A stretch of DNA of 64,000 nt, from the NCBI GenBank assembly GCA_963812675.1, contig CAWEWR010000021.1:124001-188000 (forward strand), in the 5' to 3' direction. The notes beneath the pieces are model-generated. The model saw only the letters and a program-made list of their open reading frames with translations. It had not been told where the DNA came from and ran no database searches. This DNA is from AP-15 sp963812675 (GTDB lineage Bacteria > Pseudomonadota > Alphaproteobacteria > ATCC43930 > CGMCC-115725). A program made the position numbers and the translations under genes. Positions 56,741-64,000 of the stretch are shown here, in pieces; the stretch's first letter is position 1; each line of letters opens with the position of its first letter.

Positions 56741-58156
56741 TTGCCTTATCTGAGCACCCGCGACCCTCGCGCCGCGCCGCCGACCCGCTCGTTTACGCAG
56801 GTGCTGCTCGCCGGTCTCGCCGAGGATGGCGGGCTCTACGTGCCAGACCGGATGCCCGAGCTGGCCGCCGAAATTCCCGGCTTTGCGGGCCTCCCTTATG
56901 CCGAGATCGCCGCCCGCATCATGGCCCTGTTCGCCGGCGAGACTTTTTCGCCGGGCGAATTGCAGCAGCTCACCGCTGCGGCTTACAGCCGGTTTCGCCA
57001 TGCCGCGGTGGCTCCTTTGGTGCAGCTCGACGAGAGCCTCTGGCTCCTCGAGCTCTTTCATGGACCCACCCTCGCCTTCAAGGATCTGGCGTTACAATTG
57101 GTCGGGCCGATGTTCGATGCGGTCTTGGCCCGGCGCCGCGAACACGTCACGGTGATCGGCGCGACTTCGGGCGATACCGGCTCCGCCGCGATCGAAGCGT
57201 GCCGCGATCGGGAGGCAATCGACATCTTCATCCTCTACCCGCATCAGCGCGTCTCCGAGGTGCAGCGCCGGCAGATGACGACAGTCGAAGCGGCCAACGC
57301 GCATGCGATCGCGATCGAGGGCACATTCGACGACTGTCAGGATCTCGTCAAAGCGCTGTTCGCCGATACCGGGTTGCGGCATGAGCTGAACCTGTCGGCG
57401 GTGAATTCAATCAACTGGGCCCGAATTGCCACCCAAACCATTTATTACGTCGCTGCCGCGGTCGCGCTGGGCGCGCCGGCGGTTTCATTCAGCGTGCCGA
57501 CCGGCAATTTCGGCAATGTCTATGCCGGACACGTCGCCCGCCAGATGGGGCTGCCGATTGATCGGCTGGTAATCGGCACCAACCGCAACGATATTCTGGC
57601 TCGGTATTTTGCGAGCGGGCGTATGGCGCTCACCGCAGTCGAGCCGAGCCTCAGCCCGAGCATGGACATCCAGGTGTCGAGCAATTTCGAGCGACTGCTG
57701 TTCGAGTTGAAAGGCCGTAATGGCGCCGCTGTCGGCGAGGCCATGCAAATTTTCCGGCGCACTGGCTCGCTGCCCGAAGATGACCATGCATGGCGCGCCG
57801 CGCGCTGCTTGTTTTCTGCCCACAAAGTCGACGACAGTGAGACCATGGAAACTATCGCCCAGACTTACGCCCGATCGGGAGTGTTGATCGATCCGCATAC
57901 CGCGGTTGCCGTCGCCGCCGCGCAAGGCGAAATCGCCGCCCGTGCGAGGGGCACACCGATGATTGCTCTGGGCTGCGCGCATCCGGCCAAGTTTCCCGAC
58001 GCGGTCGAGCGCGCCACCGGCCTCCGCCCAGGTTTGCCGCCGCCGCTGGTCGACCTCTTCGACAGGCCTGAGCGGATTGTCGTCGTGCCCAACGACATCG
58101 GCGCCGTGAGCCGCTTCATCCGCGGTCGTGCGCGGCGGGCCGGGGCCGCGGCATGA
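56741..58156 (+). CDS. thrC: Threonine synthase
   Basis: 471 aa from TTG 56741. Converts O-phosphohomoserine to threonine with PLP. N-terminal YLSTRDPRAAPPTRSFTQVL, LAGLAEDGGLYVPDRMPEL, the PLP lysine in ELFHGPTLAFKDLALQLVGP, VIGATSGDTGSAAIEACRDR, SINWARIATQTIYYVAAAVA and VSFSVPTGNFGNVYAGHVAR. Long form usual in proteobacteria. It couples to the M16 peptidase gene by a four-base overlap, as is typical. thrB is 4 kb away on the other strand. Confidence 0.96.
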   Translation: MPYLSTRDPRAAPPTRSFTQVLLAGLAEDGGLYVPDRMPELAAEIPGFAGLPYAEIAARIMALFAGETFSPGELQQLTAAAYSRFRHAAVAPLVQLDESLWLLELFHGPTLAFKDLALQLVGPMFDAVLARRREHVTVIGATSGDTGSAAIEACRDREAIDIFILYPHQRVSEVQRRQMTTVEAANAHAIAIEGTFDDCQDLVKALFADTGLRHELNLSAVNSINWARIATQTIYYVAAAVALGAPAVSFSVPTGNFGNVYAGHVARQMGLPIDRLVIGTNRNDILARYFASGRMALTAVEPSLSPSMDIQVSSNFERLLFELKGRNGAAVGEAMQIFRRTGSLPEDDHAWRAARCLFSAHKVDDSETMETIAQTYARSGVLIDPHTAVAVAAAQGEIAARARGTPMIALGCAHPAKFPDAVERATGLRPGLPPPLVDLFDRPERIVVVPNDIGAVSRFIRGRARRAGAAA

Positions 58157-59412
58157 GGGCCCGGGTTTCGCGGCTGGCGAACGGGTTGCGGGTCGCCACC
58201 GACACGGTCCAAACCGTCGATACCGTGTCGCTCGGGATCTGGGTCGATGTCGGCACACGGCACGAACCGGCGGCGATCAACGGCGCCGCGCATTTTCTCG
58301 AGCACATGGCCTTCAAGGGCACCGAACGGCGCAGCGCCCGCGACATCGCGGAGGAGATCGAGGCAGTCGGCGGTCACCTCAACGCCTACACCTCCCGCGA
58401 GAGCACCGCTTTCTACGCAAAGGTGCTGAAGGAAGATGTGCCGCTTGCCCTCGATATCCTCGCGGACATCCTGCAGCACTCCACCTTTGACCCGGAGGAG
58501 CTCGAGCGCGAGCGCACGGTCATCTTGCAGGAGATAGGTCAGGCCAACGACACGCCCGACGACATCATCTTCGATCACTTCCAGGAATGCGCCTATCCCG
58601 AGCAGGCGATGGGGCGGCCCGTGCTCGGAAGACCGGAGATCATCCGGGGCCTCGCTCGCGATGCGATTGTCGCCTATCTGCGCGACCATTACGGCGCGCG
58701 CCGGATGGTGCTCGCGGCAGCCGGAAATCTCGAGCACGAGCGGCTTGTCGATCTCGCCGACAAGCTGCTTTCGGAGCTTCCGGCCGAGCGCGCGGTCACC
58801 ACCGAGCCGGCACTCTATACCGGGGGCGACCGGCGCGAGGACCGGGATCTCGAGCAGCTCCACCTCGTGCTTGGCTTCCCCGGGGTGACGCTGGGTGATC
58901 CCGATTATTACGCTGCCTCGGTTTTGTCGACCGCGTTCGGCGGCGGCATGTCCTCCCGGCTGTTTCAGGAAATTCGCGAGAAGCGGGGGCTGGTCTACGC
59001 GATCCATTCCTTTGTCCACGGTTATCGCGACGGCGGCTTGTTCGGGATCTACGCCGGGACCGGCGAAGAGGAGGCGGCCGAGCTAGCGCCGGCGCTGTGC
59101 GAAGAGGCGATCAAGCTGCAGGACGGGTTGACGGCGATCGAGCTGAGCCGCGCGAAGGCCCAGATGAAGGCAGGGCTGCTGATGTCGCTCGAGAGCACTT
59201 CCGCCCGCTGCGAACAGCTGGCCCAGCACCTGTTGATTTACGGGACGCCGTTCGATCCGCCTGAGGTCGTGCGGCGCATCGAGGCGGTCGACGATGCCGC
59301 TATTCGGCGGGTCGTGTCACGCTGGCACTCGGCGCCGCCCACCGTCACCGCGCTGGGGCCGTTGAGCCGATTGGAGGATTACGACAAATTGCAGGCGCGC
59401 CTCGTCACTTAG
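58153..59412 (+). CDS. M16-family zinc metallopeptidase (processing-peptidase-like)
   Basis: 419 aa from ATG 58153 inside the thrC stop. Inverted zinc motif HFLEHMAFKGT (HxxEH) with the downstream Glu in the ESTAFYAKVLKEDVPLALDI region, the glycine-rich late motif STAFGGGMSSRLFQEIREKR, GLVYAIHSF and a two-domain layout like mitochondrial processing peptidase beta. It degrades or trims peptides; the bacterial substrate is unknown. No signal peptide, so cytosolic. The thrC-M16-GNAT order is conserved in alphaproteobacteria. Confidence 0.94.
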   Translation: MRARVSRLANGLRVATDTVQTVDTVSLGIWVDVGTRHEPAAINGAAHFLEHMAFKGTERRSARDIAEEIEAVGGHLNAYTSRESTAFYAKVLKEDVPLALDILADILQHSTFDPEELERERTVILQEIGQANDTPDDIIFDHFQECAYPEQAMGRPVLGRPEIIRGLARDAIVAYLRDHYGARRMVLAAAGNLEHERLVDLADKLLSELPAERAVTTEPALYTGGDRREDRDLEQLHLVLGFPGVTLGDPDYYAASVLSTAFGGGMSSRLFQEIREKRGLVYAIHSFVHGYRDGGLFGIYAGTGEEEAAELAPALCEEAIKLQDGLTAIELSRAKAQMKAGLLMSLESTSARCEQLAQHLLIYGTPFDPPEVVRRIEAVDDAAIRRVVSRWHSAPPTVTALGPLSRLEDYDKLQARLVT

Positions 59413-59428
59413 CAGGCACCCAGTATAG

Positions 59429-60037
59429 ATGGCGCCGCAACGAAAAGCCTTTCCCCGATTGTTTCTGTCCCGGGCCGATCCGTATCGGCTGACCGGCGAT
59501 CGCGTCTTTCTGCGCCCGCCGGAGCGCGGCGATTACGAGGCATGGGCGAGCCTGCGCGCGGGCTCGCGAGATTTCCTTTCGCCGTGGGAGCCGAGTTGGC
59601 CGCCCGATGCGCTGAGCCGAGTGAATTTTCGGGCGCGAGTCGCGCGCTATGCCGAAGATTGGCGCACCGACCAAGCCTATAATTTTTTCATCTTCGTGCA
59701 GGACGAGACCTTGATCGGCGGCATAGGCCTGTCGAATATTCGGCGCGGCGTTTCGGAGACGGCGAGCCTGGGCTACTGGGTCGGCGAGCCCTTCGCCCGG
59801 CAGCGCTACATGACATCGGCGCTGCCTCTCGTGGTCGATTTTGCTTTTGAGCGCCTCGGGCTGCATAGGCTCGAAGCTGCCTGCCTCCCGAGCAACACCC
59901 CAAGCCGGTCGCTGCTCGCCAAGGCCGGGTTCCAGCAGGAAGGTTACGCCCGCGAATATCTCTGCATCGCCGGCAAATGGCAGGATCATCTGCTGTTTGC
60001 GATCCTGCGCGGCGATCGCGGCGCGGCCCCGAATTAA
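59429..60037 (+). CDS. GNAT N-acetyltransferase, RimJ/RimL-like
   Basis: 202 aa from ATG 59429. RimJ-type sequence: DPYRLTGDRVFLRPPERGDY, FLSPWEPSWPPDALSRVNF, GGIGLSNIRRGVSETASLGY, WVGEPFARQRYMTSALPLVV and EAACLPSNTPSRSLLAKAGF. RimJ/RimL acetylate the N-termini of ribosomal proteins S5/L12, although related enzymes modify other amines. Seventeen bases after the M16 gene on the same strand, so probably co-transcribed. Confidence 0.9.
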   Translation: MAPQRKAFPRLFLSRADPYRLTGDRVFLRPPERGDYEAWASLRAGSRDFLSPWEPSWPPDALSRVNFRARVARYAEDWRTDQAYNFFIFVQDETLIGGIGLSNIRRGVSETASLGYWVGEPFARQRYMTSALPLVVDFAFERLGLHRLEAACLPSNTPSRSLLAKAGFQQEGYAREYLCIAGKWQDHLLFAILRGDRGAAPN

Positions 60038-60072
60038 AGTTGGCGAATTAAAGCCGCGTTGGCGCGGGCGGA

Positions 60073-60627
60073 TCAGGCGTGCCCCGCCTCGCTCGACAGC
60101 ATCGTCAGATCGACGCCGAGTTTAGCCATCGCCCGCTGCCATTTTTGGTCGTGGTTAGGATCGAAAATGATCGCATCGTCGGCCGGGACCAAGAGCCAGC
60201 GATTGGCTTAAATCTCGGCATCGAGCTGACCCGGGGCCCAGCCGGCATAGCCGAGGGCAAAGAGGCTGCGGCGCGGGCCCCGTCCCTGCCCGATCGCGCG
60301 CAGGACATCGAGAGTGGCAGTCACGGCGATATTGTCGTTGACGACCAGGGTTGCGTCCTCGTTGTAGTCGGTGGTGTGCAGGACAAAGCCGCGGCCCGCC
60401 TCTACCGGACCTCCGTAATGCACCGGGCGCGAACCGGCCGCGCCGCTGGGCGCAATGTCGAGCTGGGCGAACAACTGGTCCATAGTCAGCGACCCGAGCA
60501 GCTTGTTGATGACGAGGCCCATTGCTCCAGCCTCGCCGCTGTGCGCGCAAACATACACGACCGACCGCGCGAAACGCTCGTCCATCATCTGCGGCATCGC
60601 CAATAAAAGCTGGCCCGTCAGTGACAT
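60073..60627 (-). pseudogene. YqgE/AlgH-family gene interrupted by an in-frame TAA
   Basis: From ATG 60627 the frame gives LTGQLLLAMPQMMDERFARS, VVYVCAHSGEAGAMGLVINK, HYGGPVEAGRGFVLHTTDY and LGYAGWAPGQLDAEI, then TAA at 60208-60210. The same frame continues after the stop with ANRWLLVPADDAIIFDPNHD and QKWQRAMAKLGVDLTMLSSE to TGA at 60073-60075. That is the normal C-terminus, giving about 184 codons in total. CAA or CAG (Gln) is expected at the stop. A single C-to-T change or a read error would explain it. A truncated 139-residue product could still fold in part. The family function is unclear. Confidence 0.88.
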
Positions 60628-60822
60628 CACCCTGCCCCGCAACGCAAGCGACCGCCGATCAAGCGCTTCGCTCTCCGCTAGCTATACACCTATACCGGCC
60701 TTTTGTTGCCGATTTCGCGTTCAAAAAGGGGGGCGAGTCGGCACATCGCCGGTGCGGTTTGCCCGGCCGAGCCTCCTGTGTTATCGCTCCCGCCCCCGAA
60801 CATCTCCCGAGGGATTTCTGAG

Positions 60823-61308
60823 ATGACCATCCAGGTTGGCGACAAGATACCATCGGCAACGCTCAAACAGATGACCCCGGAGGGGCCGAAGGACATCACC
60901 ACCGACGAACTCTTCGGCGGAAAGAAGGTTGCCCTTTTCGCCGTGCCCGGCGCGTTCACTCCGGCCTGCTCACAGCGCCACCTGCCCGGATACGTCGAGA
61001 AGGCGGCCGACATCAAAGCCAAGGGCGTGGATGAAATCGCCTGCGTTGCGGTCAACGATGTCTTTGTCATGACGGCGTGGGGCAAGGAGCAGAGGGCAGA
61101 GGGCAAAGTGCGTATGCTGGCCGACGGCAGCGGCGATTTCGTCAGTGCGCTCGGGCTCGAACTCGATCTCTCCAAGATGGGGCTCGGCACCCGCTCGAAG
61201 CGGTATTCGATGCTGGTGGACAACGGCGTCGTCAAGTCGCTCAATGTCGAGCAGCAGCCGGGCCAGGTCGAAGCTTCCGGCGCCGAGGCGATGCTCCGGA
61301 CGCTTTAG
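60823..61308 (+). CDS. Peroxiredoxin (Prx5-like)
   Basis: 161 aa from ATG 60823. Thioredoxin-fold peroxidase that reduces peroxides: MTIQVGDKIPSATLKQMTPE, KKVALFAVPGAFTPACSQRH with the peroxidatic Cys and its Thr/Pro partners, LPGYVEKAADIKAKGVDEIA, VNDVFVMTAWGKEQ and GLGTRSKRYSMLVDNGVVKS. Length and motifs match the Prx5/hybrid-type group common in alphaproteobacteria, which uses glutathione or thioredoxin. It converges with rnhA. Confidence 0.95.
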   Translation: MTIQVGDKIPSATLKQMTPEGPKDITTDELFGGKKVALFAVPGAFTPACSQRHLPGYVEKAADIKAKGVDEIACVAVNDVFVMTAWGKEQRAEGKVRMLADGSGDFVSALGLELDLSKMGLGTRSKRYSMLVDNGVVKSLNVEQQPGQVEASGAEAMLRTL

Positions 61309-61327
61309 AACCGGCTCGGCGGTCGCT

Positions 61328-61804
61328 CTACCCGCGGGCCGGTGCGAACCGCGGCTTTCCCCAACTCTCTTCGGCGATGCGGGCCCGCGCGATAGCGTCG
61401 GCCCGCTCGTTTTCGGGATGGCCGGAATGGCCGCGCACCCATTGCCAATCGACGACGTGCCGGGCCGCCGCGGCATCGAGCCGCTGCCAAAGATCGACAT
61501 TCTTGACCGGCTGCTTGTCGGCCGTCCGCCAGTCCCGCCGCTTCCAGCCGTGTATCCATTTCGTGATGCCGTCGCGCAGGTATTGGCTGTCGCTGTAGAG
61601 CCGGACGCGGCACGGCCGCTTCAGCGCTTCGAGCCCGGCGATCGCCGCCATCATCTCCATGCGGTTGTTGGTCGTCTGGGGGTCATAGCCGCTCAATTCC
61701 TTTTCGACCTCGCGATAGCGCAATATCGCGGCCCAGCCGCCGGGGCCCGGATTACCGCGGCAAGCGCCGTCGGTGAAGATCTCGACATCGGCCAGCTCAG
61801 GCAT
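61328..61804 (-). CDS. rnhA: Ribonuclease HI
   Basis: 158 aa from ATG 61804. Cuts the RNA strand of RNA-DNA hybrids. Metal-binding residues lie in VEIFTDGACRGNPGPGGWAA (Asp), TTNNRMEMMAAIAGLEAL (Glu), RLYSDSQYLRDGITKWIHGW (Asp) and RGHSGHPENERADAIARARI (His and Asp). Normal length. Its start overlaps the 3' end of thrB by eight bases, the standard thrB-rnhA pairing. Confidence 0.96.
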   Translation of the reverse strand: MPELADVEIFTDGACRGNPGPGGWAAILRYREVEKELSGYDPQTTNNRMEMMAAIAGLEALKRPCRVRLYSDSQYLRDGITKWIHGWKRRDWRTADKQPVKNVDLWQRLDAAAARHVVDWQWVRGHSGHPENERADAIARARIAEESWGKPRFAPARG

Positions 61805-62762
61805 CGACCCCGTAGCCCGCGATATCGGTGATCCCTTGGTGGAAGCGCAGCTTGCGCAGATATTCGGCGGGATCCTTGGGCCGGACCAACGCCCCCGCCG
61901 GCTGGTTCAGCCAATCGAACAGGCGGGTCAACAGAAAGCGCAGCGCGCTGCCGCGCGCGAGCAGAGGGAGGGCGGCGAGTTCGGTCGATGAGAGCGGCCG
62001 CGCCCGCCGGTAGCTTTCGAGCAGCATCCGCGCCTTCGTCACGTTGAGACTGCCGTCGGCTTCGAAGCACCAAGCGTTGAGGCAGATCGCCAGATCATAG
62101 GCGAGGAAGTCGGTACAGGCGAAATAGAAGTCAATCAGCCCGGAAATCTCGCGATCTCGGAAGAAGACATTGTCCGGAAAAAGATCGGCGTGGATCACTC
62201 CAATCGGTAGGTCGTCCGGCCATTCCGCCTCGACTAGCGCAAGCTCGGCCTCCAGCTCGCCGGCGAGCTCGGGTTGCACTTCGGCCGCACGGGAGCGGCA
62301 AGCTTCGTATAAGCGCCGCCACCCGGCGACCGAGAGATCGTTCGCTCGGGTCATCCCGAACGAGCCACCGGCGCGGTGCAGACCGGCGAGCGCGGCGCCG
62401 ACCGCCGCACAGTGGAAGGGCTGGATACGGCGCGGCCACATTCCGGCAAGAAACGTGACTAGCGCTGCCGGGCGACCGCAGAGTTCGCGCAAAGCGATTC
62501 CGTCGCGCGCCTTGACCGGTACTGCGCAGGCCACGCCGTGCTGCGCAAGATGCTCCATCAGCGCGATAAAAAACGGCAGATCGTGTGGCGCGACCCGCTT
62601 TTCATATAGGGTCAAGATGAAATTGCCGCGCTCGGTCGTGACAAGGAAATTCGAGTTCTCGACCCCTTCGGCAATCCCTTTGCAGGACAACACCTCGCCG
62701 ACTTCGTAGAGTGCGATGAAGGCTCTCAATTCGTCGTCGGCAACATCGGTATAGACGGCCAT
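61797..62762 (-). CDS. thrB: Homoserine kinase (type II, APH fold)
   Basis: 321 aa from ATG 62762. Phosphorylates homoserine for threonine synthesis, feeding ThrC. Sequence: MAVYTDVADDELRAFIALYE, GIAEGVENSNFLVTTERGNF, ILTLYEKRVAPHDLPFFIAL, the catalytic loop GVIHADLFPDNVFFRDRE and the metal-binding GLIDFYFACTDFLAYDLAIC. This is the protein-kinase-like ThrB typical of alphaproteobacteria, unrelated to the GHMP-type enzyme of E. coli. Confidence 0.96.
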   Translation of the reverse strand: MAVYTDVADDELRAFIALYEVGEVLSCKGIAEGVENSNFLVTTERGNFILTLYEKRVAPHDLPFFIALMEHLAQHGVACAVPVKARDGIALRELCGRPAALVTFLAGMWPRRIQPFHCAAVGAALAGLHRAGGSFGMTRANDLSVAGWRRLYEACRSRAAEVQPELAGELEAELALVEAEWPDDLPIGVIHADLFPDNVFFRDREISGLIDFYFACTDFLAYDLAICLNAWCFEADGSLNVTKARMLLESYRRARPLSSTELAALPLLARGSALRFLLTRLFDWLNQPAGALVRPKDPAEYLRKLRFHQGITDIAGYGVDA

Positions 62763-62851
62763 CGGGTTTCCGCTTCATCACTCAGCTTCTGATTGCCGGC
62801 GACGCCCACGAACGCCGTCCGACATTGGTATTTTCTGGCCGCCGGAGGCGA

Positions 62852-63436
62852 TCATCTCTGCGTCAACATACCCTCGATTACAGGCAGCAGGCGTGCTGCA
62901 ACGATGCGATGCCCGCTGGGGTCCAAGTGCTCACCATCGAGGAGGTGTGATTGGTCGTCACACGACATCGCGATCGCGTCGTAGCGGCGAGCAAGCTCAG
63001 CTTCAGCGGAGCCGCCGCCACACAGCACGACCCGGATCTGCTGCGCTCGCAACCGGCTTACGATCGTTGCAATATTTGCCAGATGTTGCTCCACGCTTAA
63101 GCCATGTTTCCTTGATTTGAAATCGTTGCTGCCCGGCTGAACTATCGTGATTTTTGTACCCTGCGGGATCACCGTATCCATGCGAAAAAGCATATGAGTC
63201 GTGGTATCTCCGTCAATTCCTGCATTGATAACCTGAACGTCGAAGCCCTTGGCTCTCAGCATGTTTTCCAGTTGGGCCGGAAATGCTTCGCTGGGAAGAA
63301 CTCCTTTTCCATGTATGAAGCTGGCGCCGAGTGCGACGATGTAGGTCGGCTCCGCGCCCGCCGCTGCGAGACCGAACGCCCCGCCCGCCACCAGAAACGC
63401 GATCACTTTGACCGATGCTCTCGGCAGCATAAGCAT
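62852..63436 (-). CDS. SGNH/GDSL-type exported esterase
   Basis: 194 aa from ATG 63436 (ATG 63430 possible). Signal peptide (PRASVKVIAFLVAGGAFGLA) then an SGNH hydrolase: block I YIVALGASFIHGKGV (GAS with the nucleophile Ser), VINAGIDGDTTTHMLFRMD (Gly block), IVQPGSNDFKSRKHG (GxND) and LDPSGHRIVAARLLP (Asp-His). TesA-like periplasmic esterases have this layout. Substrate unknown. AT-richer than neighbours. Diverges from the CDGSH gene. Confidence 0.85.
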   Translation of the reverse strand: MLMLPRASVKVIAFLVAGGAFGLAAAGAEPTYIVALGASFIHGKGVLPSEAFPAQLENMLRAKGFDVQVINAGIDGDTTTHMLFRMDTVIPQGTKITIVQPGSNDFKSRKHGLSVEQHLANIATIVSRLRAQQIRVVLCGGGSAEAELARRYDAIAMSCDDQSHLLDGEHLDPSGHRIVAARLLPVIEGMLTQR

Positions 63437-63584
63437 TCCTGCTCCGATCCGATTTCGGCTTGTCGCTCTAAAGCAAGCCAATTCCCTCACGGCTTGTTTG
63501 CCCGGCCCTGCTCGCATAGAGTTCGGCCGGCGGCGAACCGCCACGAGCCGTGACACTAGCAAGGGCAGAGGCTGGGGAGAAAGC

Positions 63585-63824
63585 ATGGAAGCACCGATAC
63601 CCGCGCAAAAAGAGCCGTACGGCGTCAATGTCGAAGCCGGGAAAAGGTACTTCTGGTGCGCCTGCGGACGCAGCGCCTCCCAGCCCTTCTGCGACGGCTC
63701 GCATCAAGGTACCGGATTGACCCCAATCCCGTTTACCGCCGAGGCCACCGAAGAGGTTTGGCTTTGCGGGTGCAAGGCGACCGGCGGCAAGCCGTTCTGC
63801 GACGGTACGCACAACACCCTGTGA
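63585..63824 (+). CDS. CDGSH iron-sulfur domain protein (two motifs)
   Basis: 79 aa from ATG 63585 with GGGGAGA upstream. Two CDGSH-type motifs, CACGRSASQPFCDGSH and CGCKATGGKPFCDGTH, each with the three Cys and one His that hold a 2Fe-2S cluster as in mitoNEET-type proteins. Double-motif bacterial members are small soluble electron or cluster carriers. The preceding KRYFWC matches the family. Coupled to the lipoprotein gene by a four-base overlap. Confidence 0.94.
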   Translation: MEAPIPAQKEPYGVNVEAGKRYFWCACGRSASQPFCDGSHQGTGLTPIPFTAEATEEVWLCGCKATGGKPFCDGTHNTL

Positions 63825-64000
63825 GCCGCTTGTGGCCTGCCCAGGGGGCAGCGCTCCTCGGCATTCTCGCGCTGTCGGGTTGTAGTTGGTTCTCGTCATC
63901 CTCGTCGAAACCGGCCGAGGCGTGCCCGAGCGCGGTCGTGTTGCGGCCGCTCTCCAACACTGCCGTCTTCGGGGCCGCCCCGGAGCGTCGCCCCGATAAT
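63821..64000 (+). CDS. Lipoprotein, truncated by window end
   Basis: GTG 63821 overlaps the previous stop. The first 60 codons give a signal peptide (LWPAQGAALLGILALSGC) ending in a lipobox LSGC, a Ser-rich linker and ACPSAVVLRPLSNTAVFGAA. The Cys would be lipidated and the protein anchored in a membrane. The rest lies outside the window. Alphaproteobacterial lipoproteins with this start are known to me only as hypothetical. Confidence 0.8.
   Translation, partial: MSRLWPAQGAALLGILALSGCSWFSSSSSKPAEACPSAVVLRPLSNTAVFGAAPERRPDN

Noticed and set aside
1..64000. CRISPR array
   Set aside because: No set of regularly spaced direct repeats. The recurrent GC-rich repeats are dispersed palindromes, not an array.

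Overview
The window is GC-rich DNA from an alphaproteobacterium, probably in the broad Rhizobiales/Rhodospirillales range. The evidence is gene order and gene content. The runs aroQ-accB-accC-aat-DUF2155-mlaD-NDUFA12, thrC-M16 peptidase, thrB-rnhA-peroxiredoxin and trpB-trpA are typical of that class. An NDUFA12 complex I subunit and a B12-dependent ribonucleotide reductase fit the same picture.

Layout. 1-1.5 kb: tail of a GNAT acetyltransferase and hemB. 1.56-9.7 kb: a tight nine-gene same-strand unit joining a Liv-type ABC transporter (binding protein, LivG, LivF, LivH, LivM) to a periplasmic two-subunit molybdenum hydroxylase and a SoxY/SoxZ-like sulfur-carrier pair. This is the most interesting intact metabolic unit here. 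9.7-12.3 kb: an SDR protein, an RlmM-like methyltransferase and a sirtuin. 12.3-17.0 kb: an AT-richer accessory island with an orphan DndB-like protein, small hypothetical proteins, a decayed VapBC-type module, an intact BrnT/HTH module, and two broken copies of the 3' end of the neighbouring flavoprotein gene. 17.0-23.2 kb: organic acid or aromatic catabolism (TcuA-like flavoprotein, MmgE/PrpD, D-aminoacylase, HpaB-type monooxygenase). 23.7-27.2 kb: a large CheB-CheR-PAS-HWE kinase fusion with a single-domain response regulator. 27.4-33.2 kb: csp, rpsU, aroQ, accB, a DUF559 gene, accC, aat, DUF2155, mlaD, NDUFA12. 33.4-38.3 kb: nrdJ, a HicAB module, and duplicated fragments of both nrdJ and hicB. 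38.8-44.0 kb: a sorbosone-dehydrogenase-like beta-propeller, a threonine dehydratase-like enzyme, two acyl-CoA dehydrogenases and a RidA protein. 44.0-51.0 kb: tRNA-Leu, lipB, a binding-protein/degenerate-kinase fusion, a BBE flavoprotein and a CoxL-type molybdoenzyme. 51.1-64 kb: trpA/trpB, a second HpaB-type gene, a multi-pass membrane protein, thrC, an M16 peptidase, GNAT, a yqgE gene broken by a nonsense codon, peroxiredoxin, rnhA, thrB, an SGNH hydrolase, a double-CDGSH protein and the start of a lipoprotein gene.

Two patterns cut across these regions. First, all three toxin-antitoxin loci sit beside partial duplicates of the adjacent host gene (tcuA-like 3' end twice; nrdJ plus hicB once). 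This points to repeated tandem duplication around such modules. Second, a family of GC-rich hairpin repeats (arms CCCTCTCCGCCC/GGGCGGAGAGGG or CCCTCCCCCGC/GCGGGGGAGGG) occurs at eight or so loci. One copy is inserted in frame inside nrdJ, and others appear to supply start codons or C-terminal coding sequence to neighbouring genes.

All calls come from reading the sequence and recalling family motifs. No database search was run. Start codons marked uncertain are judgement calls.
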